This document shows, one piece after another, positions 1 to 7,821 of a stretch of 64,000 bases of DNA (position 1 is its first letter; each line of letters opens with the position of its first letter). The position numbers were made by a program, and so were the translations under genes. Source of the DNA: Micromonospora okii. Its GTDB lineage: Bacteria; Actinomycetota; Actinomycetes; Mycobacteriales; Micromonosporaceae. Location of the stretch: positions 93,186-157,185 of the forward strand of contig NZ_BBZF01000017.1 in the NCBI RefSeq assembly GCF_020884795.1, in the 5' to 3' direction. The notes below the pieces were generated by a model that was not told where the DNA came from, ran no database searches, and saw only the letters and a list, made by a program, of their open reading frames with translations.

Positions 1-137
1 GCCGGACTGCTCGCCGAGAAGGCGGTCCGCGACTACTTCGCCAGCGGGAAGGCGGCGTGGACGCCGTACGGGAGAGGCCGCCGGCGGTCCGCTCGCCCGA
101 AGACTCCGCCGTCCGGGACGCGCTGCGGGCCGGCTGA
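1..137 (+). CDS. 3' end of an unidentified gene, possibly frameshifted
   Basis: This is a partial gene that runs in from the left edge. Reading from base 1, the first 24 codons have almost only G or C in third position and read like protein (AGLLAEKAVRDYFASGKAAW). After about base 72 the coding signal moves to the frame starting at base 3, which reads ERPPAVRSPEDSAVRDALRAG and stops with TGA at 135-137. A single-base indel near 70-75 would join the two halves. I do not recognise the product. Neither frame alone gives a convincing C-terminus. The strand is inferred from codon-position bias only. Confidence 0.3.
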   Translation, partial: RTARREGGPRLLRQREGGVDAVRERPPAVRSPEDSAVRDALRAG

Positions 138-156
138 GCGGACCGCCCACGACGTG

Positions 157-192
157 AACGGGCGGGCACCCCCGGAAGGGTGCCCGCCCGTT
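157..192. terminator. Bidirectional hairpin terminator
   Basis: A perfect 15-bp inverted repeat (157-171 and 178-192, arm AACGGGCGGGCACCC) encloses a 6-base loop. It sits between the stop of the left-edge gene (137) and the stop of the convergent penicillin-binding protein gene (210), where a shared terminator is expected. There is only a very short T run. Confidence 0.75.
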
Positions 193-209
193 CTGTCGTA
201 CAGGGTGAA

Positions 210-2660
210 TCAGTCGTCGCGGCCCGGGCGACCGCCGTTGCCCGGACGTTCGGTGCCGGGCACCTGGCCGGTGCCGTCATGGTTCGGCGGGTTGACCGGC
301 TTGCCGCTGCCGCTGCTCACCTCGATGGTGACCACGCCGCCCTTGATCGTGCGGCCGTTCGGGCTGGTGCCGGCGGCCTGGCCGGCGACGCAGGTCGACG
401 GCACGCGGGTGGAGGAGACGACGGGCTCGAAGCCGGCGTCCTTGAGGCGCTTCTTGGCGGTCTCGACGTCCACGCACTGCACCTCGGGGATGCTCCGCTC
501 GTCACCCTGCATGATCTTGCCGCTGGGCGGGGTGAACTCGATGCCCTTCTTGCCCTTCATGGCGTCGCGCAGCGTCTCGTACACCGGCGGGTTGATGCCG
601 GTGGGGACGTTGTGGCCCATCTTCTGGGTGGTCTGCGGCCAGTCCGGGTCGGCCTGGATGCCGGCGACCGCGTACTGCTTGGTCATGGCGACCAGCGCGG
701 CGGTCTTCTCCGAGTCGGTGGTGCCGGACTTGCCGGCCACCGGCTTGCCCACGACGCCGCGCACGTTGGCGGCCGTGCGGCCGACGCACTTGGAGGTCGC
801 CGAGCGGTCGCCGACCGGGCAGCGGGCGGCGTCCACGGCGGCGCGGGCGACCTCGGTGCTGATCCGCTGCTCGCAGCGCGGCTTGGCGACGTCCAGCTTC
901 TTGCCGTCCGGCCCCTTGATCTCCTGCACCGGGATCGGCTCGCAGTACTTGCCGTCGGCGGCCAGCGTGGCGTACGCGTTGGCCAGGTCCAGCGGGGTGG
1001 TGGCGGAGACGCCGAGGGTGAACGCGCCCCACTGGTGGGCCGCTTCCTTGTTGTTGGCGAAGTCCGCGTCCTCGGACGAGCGGAACTGGATGCCGAGCTT
1101 CTGCGCCGCCTTGACCACGTTCTCCGAGCCGACCTGCTGCTGGAGCGGGACGAAGTAGGTGTTCACCGAACTGCCGAACGCGCTCCACATGTTGTGCGGG
1201 CCGGCCATCGACTCCACCGAGTTGGTGGGGCAGTAGAAGTGCGTGCCCGGGCAGGCCGCGGGGCTGCTGCTGTCGATGATGTATTCCGACTTGAACTGCT
1301 TCGGCGAGTTGATGGTGTAGCTGAGCGGGATGCCCTTCTCCAGGGCCGCCACGATCGTGAAGATCTTGAACGTCGAGCCGGCCTGGTACCCCTTGATGTC
1401 GCCGCCGCCGGTGAGCAGCGGGTTGACCGTGTTGGGGTAGTTGCCCCGGATGCCCTTGCTGCGCTTGCGTGGGTCGCTGCTGAGCTTGTTCTGCGGCTTC
1501 TTCGGGTCGTCGATCTTGAAGTTCCGGTTCACCGAGAGCGCGCGGACGCGGCCGGTGCCGGGCTCGATCGCCGCGACCATGCGGGCCGCCTTGCTGTTGA
1601 CGCCGAGGTTCTTGCGGACGGCCTTGTCGGCGCCGTTCTGTGCCTGCGCGTCGAGGCTCGTGACGATGGTGTAGCCGCCGCTCTTGAGCCGCCGCTCCCG
1701 GTCGTACGAGGTCGAGCCGAACGTCTCCTGCTGCATCCACCAGCGGTAGAAGTAGTCGCAGAAGAAGCCCCACTCCTTCTTGTTGGTGGCGACGCAGCCG
1801 TTCGGGGTCTTCTTGTCCTTGACCACCATCTTGGTGGCCTTGGCCGCCTCGCCCTCCTCCTTGGTGATCGCGCCGATCTCGACCATGTTGTCGATCACGT
1901 AGTTGCGGCGGTCGCGGGCGAGCGGGTAGCCGGCCTTGGTGGTCGGGTCGTTCGTGCTCGGGGCCTTCACCATGCCGGCGAGCATGGCGGCTTCCTCGAT
2001 CTTGAGCTTGCTCGGCGGCTTGCCGAAGTAGACCTGGCTGGCGGCGTAGACGCCGTAGGCGCCGTTGCCGAAGGAGGCGAGGTTCAGGTAGCGGGTGAGG
2101 ATCTCGTCCTTGGAGAACTGCTCGTCGACCTGGAGGGCCAGCTTCATCTCACGCAGCTTGCGGGCGCTGGTGTCCTCGGTCGCTGCGACCACGTCGGCCG
2201 GGTGGGTGGCCGAGTACGCGATGGCCAGCCGGACGTACTGCATGGTCAGGGTGGACGCGCCCTGCTGGGAGTTGGCGTTCGACTGGTTGTTGACGAACGC
2301 GCGGGCGACGCCGTTGAGGTCGACTCCATTGTGCTTGTAGAAGTCGTGGTCCTCGGCGGCGATGATCGCCTTCTGCATGTACGGCGAGATGTCGGCGAGC
2401 TTCACGTCGCGCCGGTTCTCGTCGTACATGGTCGCCAGCGGCGTCTTGGCGTCGGAGGCGAGCAGGTAGCTGATCTGGGGCGCGCGGGCCACCGTCAGCT
2501 CGCTGGGCAACGCTCCGAAGGTCTCCGCGCCGGCCTTGGCGGCCAGCCCCGACATCGCCACTGCGGGGAAGGCCGCCGCGGCGACCACCACGCCGGCCAG
2601 GAGGCCACAGATGAGCAGCGATGCGGCGTTGGTCAGCACATTGTGGTCACGTTTCCGCAT
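210..2660 (-). CDS. ponA2: Bifunctional class A penicillin-binding protein with PASTA domain (PonA2-like)
   Basis: This is an 816-residue membrane enzyme that polymerises and cross-links peptidoglycan outside the cell. A short basic N-terminus and one membrane helix (about residues 8-31) are followed by a GT51 glycosyltransferase domain with the catalytic glutamate in EDHDF (E103) and the QGASTLTMQ motif (133-141). The transpeptidase domain shows STFK (429-432), SVN (498-500) and KSGTT (644-648). A single PASTA domain spans about 721-783, followed by a Gly/Pro-rich tail. The ATG at 2660 is chosen because GAGGTG precedes it; the open frame extends 82 codons further upstream without a better start. 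It is divergent from a whiB gene, as for Rv3682 (ponA2) and Rv3681c (whiB4) in M. tuberculosis. Confidence 0.93.
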   Translation of the reverse strand: MRKRDHNVLTNAASLLICGLLAGVVVAAAAFPAVAMSGLAAKAGAETFGALPSELTVARAPQISYLLASDAKTPLATMYDENRRDVKLADISPYMQKAIIAAEDHDFYKHNGVDLNGVARAFVNNQSNANSQQGASTLTMQYVRLAIAYSATHPADVVAATEDTSARKLREMKLALQVDEQFSKDEILTRYLNLASFGNGAYGVYAASQVYFGKPPSKLKIEEAAMLAGMVKAPSTNDPTTKAGYPLARDRRNYVIDNMVEIGAITKEEGEAAKATKMVVKDKKTPNGCVATNKKEWGFFCDYFYRWWMQQETFGSTSYDRERRLKSGGYTIVTSLDAQAQNGADKAVRKNLGVNSKAARMVAAIEPGTGRVRALSVNRNFKIDDPKKPQNKLSSDPRKRSKGIRGNYPNTVNPLLTGGGDIKGYQAGSTFKIFTIVAALEKGIPLSYTINSPKQFKSEYIIDSSSPAACPGTHFYCPTNSVESMAGPHNMWSAFGSSVNTYFVPLQQQVGSENVVKAAQKLGIQFRSSEDADFANNKEAAHQWGAFTLGVSATTPLDLANAYATLAADGKYCEPIPVQEIKGPDGKKLDVAKPRCEQRISTEVARAAVDAARCPVGDRSATSKCVGRTAANVRGVVGKPVAGKSGTTDSEKTAALVAMTKQYAVAGIQADPDWPQTTQKMGHNVPTGINPPVYETLRDAMKGKKGIEFTPPSGKIMQGDERSIPEVQCVDVETAKKRLKDAGFEPVVSSTRVPSTCVAGQAAGTSPNGRTIKGGVVTIEVSSGSGKPVNPPNHDGTGQVPGTERPGNGGRPGRDD

Positions 2661-3059
2661 CCAGGTCACCTCGACAGGGTACGCGAGTAGGGAACGAGGG
2701 GCGCTGGGGCGTCTTTTCCCCATTTCCAGCGCGCGCCGACCTCGTTGTGCTAAACGCACGAACCCTGGTGGGAGGTTGCGTGGACCCGCGACGAGTCTCC
2801 ACCGATCGGAGGAGCGGCGCGGCGTTTTCACGTACTCCGGCCGGGTAGACGGGGGCCGAAGGCCCGGTAAGCCGGGAGTGTCCGTAATGATGGATTTTGC
2901 CGACAACGTTGCGTAATCAGCCGACTACAGAGCATGATGGTGGCGATGACACAGCCACACGTCGTCCGTGCCGCCCTGGGGAGGTCGGGCGGACGACCGG
3001 GGGGATTCGCCGGCTGGTCGCGCGACGTCGGTAGGTACTGCAAGGGGGGACGTGTACAC
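2661..3059. promoter_or_regulatory. Divergent intergenic region between ponA2 and whiB
   Basis: This 399-bp gene-free stretch must hold the promoters of both divergent genes. It is more AT-rich near 2880-2935, where hexamers such as TACAGA and TAATCA could be -10 elements for the whiB side. I could not assign -35 boxes confidently. The purine run AAGGGGGGA near 3042-3050 is the likely ribosome binding site of the whiB gene. Confidence 0.45.
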
Positions 3060-3377
3060 ATGGGCATGATCACTGACTGGCCGTCACTGGCGGCGTGTCA
3101 GAACGGGGACCCGGACGCGCTGTTCGTACAGGGCGCTGAACAGAACGTGGCGAAGCGGATCTGCCGGAGCTGCCCAGTTCGGTACGAGTGCCTGGCCGAC
3201 GCGCTCGACAACCGGATCGAGTTCGGGGTGTGGGGCGGCATGACCGAGCGGGAGCGCCGGGCCCTGCTGCGCCGGCACCCCCAGGTCGCGAGCTGGCGGA
3301 AGATGTTCGAGGCAGCGATGAAGAAGAACGCGAAGGACAAGTCCGGCAAGGACAAGGTGCTCGTCAGCGCCGGCTGA
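3060..3377 (+). CDS. wblA: WhiB-family iron-sulfur transcription factor (WblA/WhiB4-like)
   Basis: This is a 105-residue WhiB-family regulator expected to bind a redox- or NO-sensitive 4Fe-4S cluster. The four ligand cysteines are C13, C35, C38 and C44 (the last three in CRSCPVRYEC). The GVWGG turn (56-60) and a basic lysine-rich C-terminus for DNA contact follow. ATG 3060 is preferred because AAGGGGGGA lies about 9 bases upstream; the open frame continues 42 codons further up. Position between a class A PBP and ArsA-type ATPases is the conserved setting of Streptomyces wblA (SCO3579) and mycobacterial whiB4. The WblA/WhiB4 assignment therefore rests on sequence and on synteny. Confidence 0.92.
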   Translation: MGMITDWPSLAACQNGDPDALFVQGAEQNVAKRICRSCPVRYECLADALDNRIEFGVWGGMTERERRALLRRHPQVASWRKMFEAAMKKNAKDKSGKDKVLVSAG

Positions 3378-3381
3378 CGCG

Positions 3382-3418
3382 TCAGCCGGCCACCGATCAG
3401 TCGGTCACGGCCGGCTGA
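3382..3418. terminator. Weak convergent hairpin
   Basis: A 10-bp perfect inverted repeat (3382-3391 TCAGCCGGCC, 3409-3418) with a 17-base loop lies between the convergent whiB and ATPase genes. Its right arm overlaps the last codons of the ATPase gene. The long loop makes it a weak candidate. Confidence 0.4.
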
Positions 3419-4553
3419 TCGCCGCGCCGATCGTCCGCAGCCCGTCGACGTCGTGCACGTCGGCGGGCTGCGCCGTCACCGACACCGCCGGCACCTGCGG
3501 GAACGCCTCGGTGAACCGGGCCGCCACCCGCTGCTCGCGGGCCGCCTGCTGGGCCAGCGCGGCGTGCGCCCGCAGCACCTCCACCGTGCCGTCGTGCCCG
3601 CCCTCCTCGGCCAGCCGGTCGGCCGCCGCGAGGCTCGTCGCCGCGTCCAGCGAGTCGACCGCCGGGCGGTGCACCCGGTTGAGCACCAGCCCGGCCAGCG
3701 GCATCCGCTCGGAGCGCAGCCGGCCGGCGAAGTAGGCGGCCTCCCGGACCGCGTCCGGCTCCGGCGTCGCCACCAGCAGGAAGGCCGTCTCCCGCGCCTG
3801 GAGGATCCGGTACGTCTGCTCGGCCCGCTGCCGGAAGCCGCCGAACATCGAGTCCAGCGCCGCCACGAAGCCGGACAGGTCGGTGAGCAACTGCGCGCCC
3901 AGCACCTTCTGCACCACCTTCGAGAACATCCCGAAGCTGGCGGTGACCAGGCTGAACATGCTCCGGCCCCCGCTGCGTGCCGGGGCCAGCAGCAGCCGCA
4001 GCATCCGCCCGTCGAGGAACCGGGAGAGCCGGGCCGGCGCGTCCAGGAAGTCGAGCGCCGAGCGCGACGGCGGGGTGTCCACCACGATCAGGTCCCACTC
4101 GCCCCGGGCGTGGAGCTGGCCGAGCTTCTCCATCGCCATGTATTCCTGCGTGCCGGCGAAGGTGCTGCTCATGGCCTGGTAGAAGGGGTTGGCGAAGATC
4201 TCCGCCGCCTTCGCCGGATCGGTGTGCGCGAGCACCACGTCGTCGAAGGTGCGCTTCATGTCCAGCATCATGGCGTGCAGCTCGCCGCCGCCGGCCTCGA
4301 CGTCGATGCCCTTGACCTGGCGGGGGGTGTTGTCCAGCTCGGTCAGGCCGAGGGACTGGGCCAGCCGCCGGGCCGGGTCGATCGTGAGCACCACCGTGCG
4401 CCGCCCGTGCTGCTCGGCGGCGCGCAGCGCGAGCGCGGCGGCGGTGGTCGTCTTCCCCACCCCGCCCGCCCCGCAGCACACCACGATCCGCACGCCGGGG
4501 TCGGCGAGGATCTGGTCGACGTCCAGCCGGGGCGCCGCGTCTTCGGAAGGCAC
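3405..4553 (-). CDS. ArsA/Get3-family ATPase, second of a pair
   Basis: This is a 382-residue cytoplasmic P-loop ATPase of the ArsA/Get3 (SIMIBI) class. The Walker A is GAGGVGKTT, which lacks the extra signature lysine of the deviant Walker A (GKGGxGKT). VVDTPPS is the switch II region. It corresponds in position to Rv3680 of M. tuberculosis, which works with Rv3679 as a two-subunit ATPase. It starts 56 bp after the first ATPase gene on the same strand, so they are probably cotranscribed. The GTG at 4553 (VPSEDAAP) is the only sensible start before the P-loop, and no strong ribosome binding site precedes it. No arsenic genes are nearby, so arsenite export is unlikely. Confidence 0.85.
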   Translation of the reverse strand: MPSEDAAPRLDVDQILADPGVRIVVCCGAGGVGKTTTAAALALRAAEQHGRRTVVLTIDPARRLAQSLGLTELDNTPRQVKGIDVEAGGGELHAMMLDMKRTFDDVVLAHTDPAKAAEIFANPFYQAMSSTFAGTQEYMAMEKLGQLHARGEWDLIVVDTPPSRSALDFLDAPARLSRFLDGRMLRLLLAPARSGGRSMFSLVTASFGMFSKVVQKVLGAQLLTDLSGFVAALDSMFGGFRQRAEQTYRILQARETAFLLVATPEPDAVREAAYFAGRLRSERMPLAGLVLNRVHRPAVDSLDAATSLAAADRLAEEGGHDGTVEVLRAHAALAQQAAREQRVAARFTEAFPQVPAVSVTAQPADVHDVDGLRTIGAAISRP

Positions 4554-4609
4554 CAATCGAGCGTATCGGGCCGACGGGGCCGGGTGCGCCGTGCCGGCGG
4601 CAGTGTGAG

Positions 4610-5587
4610 TCAATCGGCCCCGTGCAGCGCCCGCGCGAGCGCCTCCAGGCCCGCCCGGTCCACCCCGTCGGGCAGCAGCGGCAGCTCGGTCAGGGGCCGA
4701 CCCAGCTCCACCAGGTCGCCGCGCAGCGAGTCCTCCAGCTCCCGGCGGATCGCCTGGTCGCGGGCCTCCCCGGCGAGCGCGGCGACGGTGTCCCGGTCGG
4801 CCGGCAGCCCGGCGGCGGCGAGCCCGCGCCGCAGCTCGGCGGCGGTCACCTCCCGCCCGGCGGGCAGCGGCGGCCGGGCCGCGTTGACGATCACCCGGCC
4901 CACCGGGAAGCCGAGCTGGGTCAGCTCGGTGATCGCGTCCAGGGTCTCCTGGACCGGCATCTCCTCCAGCAGCGTCACCACGTGCACGGCGGTCATCGGG
5001 GAGCGCAGCAGCGCGGCGACCCCCTCGCTCTGGGTCTTGATCGGGCCGACCTTGGCCAGCCGGGCCGTCTCCGCCGTGACGTTGAGGAACCGGCCGATGC
5101 GCCCCGTCGGCGGCGCGTCCAGCACCACCGCGTCGTACGCCCGACGCTGGCCGGCGGTGCGGGTGGTGGCCTCCTTGACCTTGCCGGTGAGCAGCACGTC
5201 GCGCAGGCCGGGGGCGATGGTGGTGGCGAAGTCGATCGCGCCGAGCTTGCGCAGCGCCCGGCCGGCGGCACCGAGCTTGTAGAACATGTCGAGGTACTCC
5301 AGCAGGGCCTCCTCGGCGTCCACCGCCAGGGCCCGCACCTCGCCGCCGCCGGGGGCGTCGGCGAGGTGCCGCTCCTCGTACGGCAGCGGGTCGGTGCCGA
5401 AGAGCTGGGCGATGCCCTGCCGCCCCTCGACCTCCACCAGCAGGGTGCGCCGGCCGTCGCGGGCCAGCGCCAACGCCAGCGCCGCCGCCACGCTGGTCTT
5501 GCCGGTGCCACCCTTGCCGGTCACCACGTGGAGGCGGGCCGGCCACCCCGTACCGGCCGGGTCGGCCGGCCGCTCGACTGCTCGCAC
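4610..5587 (-). CDS. ArsA/Get3-family ATPase, first of a pair
   Basis: This is a 325-residue ATPase of the same family as its downstream neighbour, but with an intact deviant Walker A (GKGGTGKTS, near residues 24-32) including the signature lysine. VVLDAPPTGRIGRFL forms the switch II/Walker B region. The GTG at 5587 gives a short N-terminal lead before the P-loop. The gene corresponds to Rv3679. One subunit with and one without the signature lysine suggests a functional heterodimer, which is an inference. It begins only 26 bp after the membrane protein gene at 5614-6189, so the three genes may form one operon. Confidence 0.87.
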   Translation of the reverse strand: MRAVERPADPAGTGWPARLHVVTGKGGTGKTSVAAALALALARDGRRTLLVEVEGRQGIAQLFGTDPLPYEERHLADAPGGGEVRALAVDAEEALLEYLDMFYKLGAAGRALRKLGAIDFATTIAPGLRDVLLTGKVKEATTRTAGQRRAYDAVVLDAPPTGRIGRFLNVTAETARLAKVGPIKTQSEGVAALLRSPMTAVHVVTLLEEMPVQETLDAITELTQLGFPVGRVIVNAARPPLPAGREVTAAELRRGLAAAGLPADRDTVAALAGEARDQAIRRELEDSLRGDLVELGRPLTELPLLPDGVDRAGLEALARALHGAD

Positions 5588-5613
5588 CCGTCGAGCCTAT
5601 CCAGGCCGCCGGC

Positions 5614-6189
5614 TCAGGCGACCTCGCAGACCCACCAACCGGTCGTGCGCACCACGGTGAAGCGGAGATCCTGCTCGGCGGTCTTCTCGTCGGAGGTGGT
5701 CATCGTCACCTTCGTCGAGACCGTCGCCCGCTTCCCGGTCCGCTCGTCGACCTGCGGCTCGCTCCACCGGAACCGGGCGTCCCGGTGCTGCTCGGCGTAC
5801 CGCTTCAGCTCCGCGACCTTCGCGGTGATCTTCTTGTCGTCCCGGGCCGCCGCGCAGACCAGCCCGCCGGCCTTCCGCGCGTCCCGCTCCTCGTAGACGG
5901 CGGTGAGGAAGCTCTCCACCGCGACCGTCGGCTCCCGCGCGCCCTCGCCGGTCTCGGCGTCGCGCAGGGCCAAGAACGCCGCCGTGCCACCGCCGCCGCA
6001 GAGCAGCAGGGCCGCGACCGCGACGACCACGGCGATCAACCCGCCGCGCCTCCGCCTCGCGGGCGACGCCGGGGCCGGGTGCGGGTGGGTGACCGGCGGG
6101 ACCGCCCCCGGGGCGAGGGGCCCGGTCGGGCCACCGGAGGTCGGGCCGCTGGGCGACCCGGTGGCGCCGCCGCTGGGCGGGTGCGTCAT
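5614..6189 (-). CDS. Single-pass membrane protein of unknown function
   Basis: This 191-residue protein has a Pro/Gly/Ser-rich cytoplasmic N-terminus (about 1-48), one hydrophobic helix (about 49-72, LIAVVVAVAALLLCGGGG) and an extracellular domain of about 115 residues. That domain contains two cysteines (in LVCAAARDD and the terminal WWVCEVA), plausibly a disulfide. The arrangement resembles small actinobacterial DUF4878-like or lipoprotein-like exported domains, but I cannot name the family. ATG 6189 is chosen because AAGGA precedes it at good spacing; the open frame continues 51 codons upstream in low-complexity sequence. It lies just upstream of the ATPase pair. Confidence 0.75.
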   Translation of the reverse strand: MTHPPSGGATGSPSGPTSGGPTGPLAPGAVPPVTHPHPAPASPARRRRGGLIAVVVAVAALLLCGGGGTAAFLALRDAETGEGAREPTVAVESFLTAVYEERDARKAGGLVCAAARDDKKITAKVAELKRYAEQHRDARFRWSEPQVDERTGKRATVSTKVTMTTSDEKTAEQDLRFTVVRTTGWWVCEVA

Positions 6190-6542
6190 GTCGGTCCTTC
6201 GGGGGTGCGGCGCTTCGCCGTCCTCGCCGGACGGGCGGCGCGCTGGGTCGAGCGCGAAGGCGGGCGGGCGGCCCGTCCGACGGAAGGGTAGCGGTGAACC
6301 GACACGGGGAGGTGCCCCTGGGACCGGGCGATGGCGCGTCAACCATCGGAGCGCTCCCAGCGCCGTCCGCTACCGGACCCATCCTGTGTCGCATATGTGA
6401 CTAAACGTGATCAAGACTGCGCGTCCCGTTGTCCGTGTCCGATTTCGGTCCTACGTTCGTGCCGATACGGGGGACCGGATCGGCGGACGGCCCGAGCCGG
6501 ATGGTGACGACGTGGATCAGGCGCGAGGCCCGGAGGCAGTAC
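6190..6542. promoter_or_regulatory. Divergent intergenic region
   Basis: This 353-bp stretch separates the leftward membrane-protein gene from a rightward gene. It includes an AT-richer patch near 6385-6415 with two GTGA half-sites about 9 bp apart. These look like a regulator site, but they are in direct rather than inverted orientation. No convincing ORF was found here. Confidence 0.4.
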
Positions 6543-7028
6543 ATGCGCGAAACCGAGAACAGCTCCCGAGCCCAGTTCCCGCCCAGCGCGAGCGGGCGGA
6601 GGGTCGGCACCGGCGCCGCCGGGGAGGAGGGGCCGGTCACCGGCCTGCCGTTCAACGAGCGCTCCTACCGGCGGCTCGCCGACCCGGGGGAGATGCTGCG
6701 CACGCTGAGCCGCCCGGCCGAGCGCCCCCGGGACGAGGAGGAGACCGGGTACGTCATCCACCTGCCGATCCGGGTCGCCGACCTCGCGGCGGCCACCGCG
6801 CTGGCCGGACGGGTGGCCGTCTCGCTCGGCTTCCTGCCCGAGATGGACGCCGGGGAGACCACCGTCTCCACCGCCGACGACCAGAACAACCGGCACCGGG
6901 TCTTCTGCGACCTGCCGCTGCCCGACCGCTCCCGCTGCCCCCAGCGGTACGACCACGAGGGGCCCTGCGGCGAACCGCCGGTCGCCCCGGAGCAGCGTCC
7001 CGCGCCGGGCGGCGGCGACGGCTCGTAG
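6543..7028 (+). CDS. Conserved hypothetical protein
   Basis: This 161-residue soluble protein has no recognisable catalytic motif. Residues 1-60 are charged and low-complexity. A compact region (about 65-140) has alternating hydrophobic pattern (YVIHLPIRVADLAAATALAGRVAVSLGFLP). The C-terminal part has a Cys/His-containing stretch (FCDLPLPDRSRCPQRYDHEG) that could bind metal. ATG 6543 is chosen because CGGAGG lies 7 bases upstream; the frame remains open to 6429. Its stop codon overlaps the -10 element proposed for the next gene. Third-position G/C bias supports coding. Confidence 0.65.
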   Translation: MRETENSSRAQFPPSASGRRVGTGAAGEEGPVTGLPFNERSYRRLADPGEMLRTLSRPAERPRDEEETGYVIHLPIRVADLAAATALAGRVAVSLGFLPEMDAGETTVSTADDQNNRHRVFCDLPLPDRSRCPQRYDHEGPCGEPPVAPEQRPAPGGGDGS

Positions 7029-7047
7029 GCTGTCGACGGTAACCGTC
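7026..7047 (+). promoter_or_regulatory. -10 element and 13-bp palindrome before the DUF4177 gene
   Basis: TAGGCT (7026-7031) fits an actinobacterial -10 element. It is followed by the perfect palindrome GACGGT-A-ACCGTC (7035-7047), which would cover the predicted transcription start, a common operator position. The start codon is at 7073 with an AGGGAG ribosome binding site. Confidence 0.45.
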
Positions 7048-7072
7048 ACGCCTCCTAGGGAGCCCCGCACCG

Positions 7073-7228
7073 ATGCAGAAGTGGGAATACGCGACCGTCC
7101 CGCTGCTGGTCCACGCGACCAAGCAGATCCTCGACAACTGGGGTGAGGACGGCTGGGAACTCGTCAACGTGATCCCCGGCCCGAACCCGGAGCAGCTCGT
7201 CGCGTACCTCAAGCGGCCGAAGGCGTGA
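7073..7228 (+). CDS. DUF4177-family small protein
   Basis: This is a 51-residue protein (starts MQKWEYATVPLL, ends YLKRPKA) with the DUF4177 pattern of W-E-Y near the N-terminus and GEDGWELV in the middle. Its function is unknown. It is translationally coupled to the RidA-like gene by a GTGA overlap (7225-7228). The pair matches the small Rv3678A-type gene beside Rv3678c in mycobacteria, supporting that this short frame is real. AGGGAG lies upstream of the ATG. Confidence 0.82.
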   Translation: MQKWEYATVPLLVHATKQILDNWGEDGWELVNVIPGPNPEQLVAYLKRPKA

Positions 7229-7695
7229 GCGGCGTGGGCAACGGACCGCACGCCAAGCTCGCCGAACTGGGCCTGACGCTGCCCGAGGTGGTGCCCCCGG
7301 TGGCCAGCTACGTGCCGGCCGTGCAGTCCGGGCAGCACGTCTACGTCTCCGGGCAGCTCCCGATGGCCGAGGGGAAGCTCCTGGCCACCGGCAAGGTCGG
7401 CGCGGGCGTCTCCGCCGAGCAGGCCAAGGACCTGGCGCAGCGGTGCGCCCTGAACGCCCTCGCGGCCGTCGACGCGCTGGTCGGCCTGGAGAAGGTCGTC
7501 AAGATCGTCAAGCTGGGCGGGTTCGTGGCGAGCGCGCCGGGCTTCACCGGCCAGCCGGGCGTCGTCAACGGCGCGTCCGACCTGCTCGGCGCGGTCTTCG
7601 GCGAGGCCGGCCGGCACGCCCGCTCGGCGGTGGGCGTCGCCGAGCTTCCCCTCGACGCCCCCGTCGAGGTCGAACTGATCGTCGAGGTCGCCTGA
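7225..7695 (+). CDS. RidA/YjgF-family protein (Rv3678c-like)
   Basis: This is a 156-residue member of the YjgF/YER057c/UK114 family. RidA proper deaminates reactive enamine/imine intermediates from pyridoxal-phosphate enzymes; this branch (atypical, with the RxxRSAVGVAELPLDAPVEVEL ending) may act on other substrates. The conserved arginine lies in RHARSAVGVAELP, near residue 135. The N-terminal section SYVPAVQSGQHVYVSGQLP is typical. The GTG at 7225 overlaps the stop of the DUF4177 gene. Downstream, a structured 100-bp region and then a metallo-beta-lactamase gene follow, as in mycobacteria. Confidence 0.88.
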   Translation: MSGVGNGPHAKLAELGLTLPEVVPPVASYVPAVQSGQHVYVSGQLPMAEGKLLATGKVGAGVSAEQAKDLAQRCALNALAAVDALVGLEKVVKIVKLGGFVASAPGFTGQPGVVNGASDLLGAVFGEAGRHARSAVGVAELPLDAPVEVELIVEVA

Positions 7696-7700
7696 CCCGT

Positions 7701-7804
7701 CCCGCCCGCTCCCCGCGACCATGCCCTTCCGGGCCACGGCGAATGCCGTGAACGGGCACGAATCCCGGCCCGCAGGCGCGAGATCGCGGGGAGTGGCGGG
7801 CGGG
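7701..7804 (+). terminator. Nested inverted repeats between the RidA and hydrolase genes
   Basis: An outer stem pairs 7701-7718 with 7784-7804 (about 18 bp with a 3-base bulge). Inside it, TGCCC (7722-7726) pairs with GGGCA (7754-7758) and encloses a CACGGC-GAAT-GCCGTG hairpin (7735-7750). It could be a terminator for the RidA operon or a structured RNA. It ends just before the -10 box of the next gene. Confidence 0.5.
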
Positions 7805-7808
7805 GTCG

Positions 7809-7821
7809 TACGATCGCTGGC
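7809..7821 (+). promoter_or_regulatory. Leaderless-type promoter of the hydrolase gene
   Basis: TACGAT (7809-7814) lies 7 bases before ATG 7822 with no ribosome binding site between them. This is the layout expected when transcription begins at the start codon. Confidence 0.55.

Noticed and set aside
180..2690. 836-residue open frame on the plus strand opposite the penicillin-binding protein
   Set aside because: It is a high-GC antisense shadow with Arg/Val/Leu/Asp-rich nonsense composition, while the minus strand has clear PBP motifs. The same applies to other long frames such as 31904-33757, 36581-39520 and 49024-54702.
3405..5546. A single 713-residue fused double ATPase
   Set aside because: The long frame joins the second ATPase to an out-of-frame reading of the first. 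The first ATPase has its own frame ending at 4610 and the second starts at GTG 4553.
3405..5587. Arsenic resistance operon
   Set aside because: The ATPases belong to the ArsA/Get3 fold, but no arsB, arsC or arsR gene is nearby, and the context matches Rv3679/Rv3680.
6388..6412. CRP-like site upstream of the gene at 6543
   Set aside because: Two GTGA half-sites are present but in direct orientation; the inverted TCAC half is missing, so it does not match a Crp palindrome.
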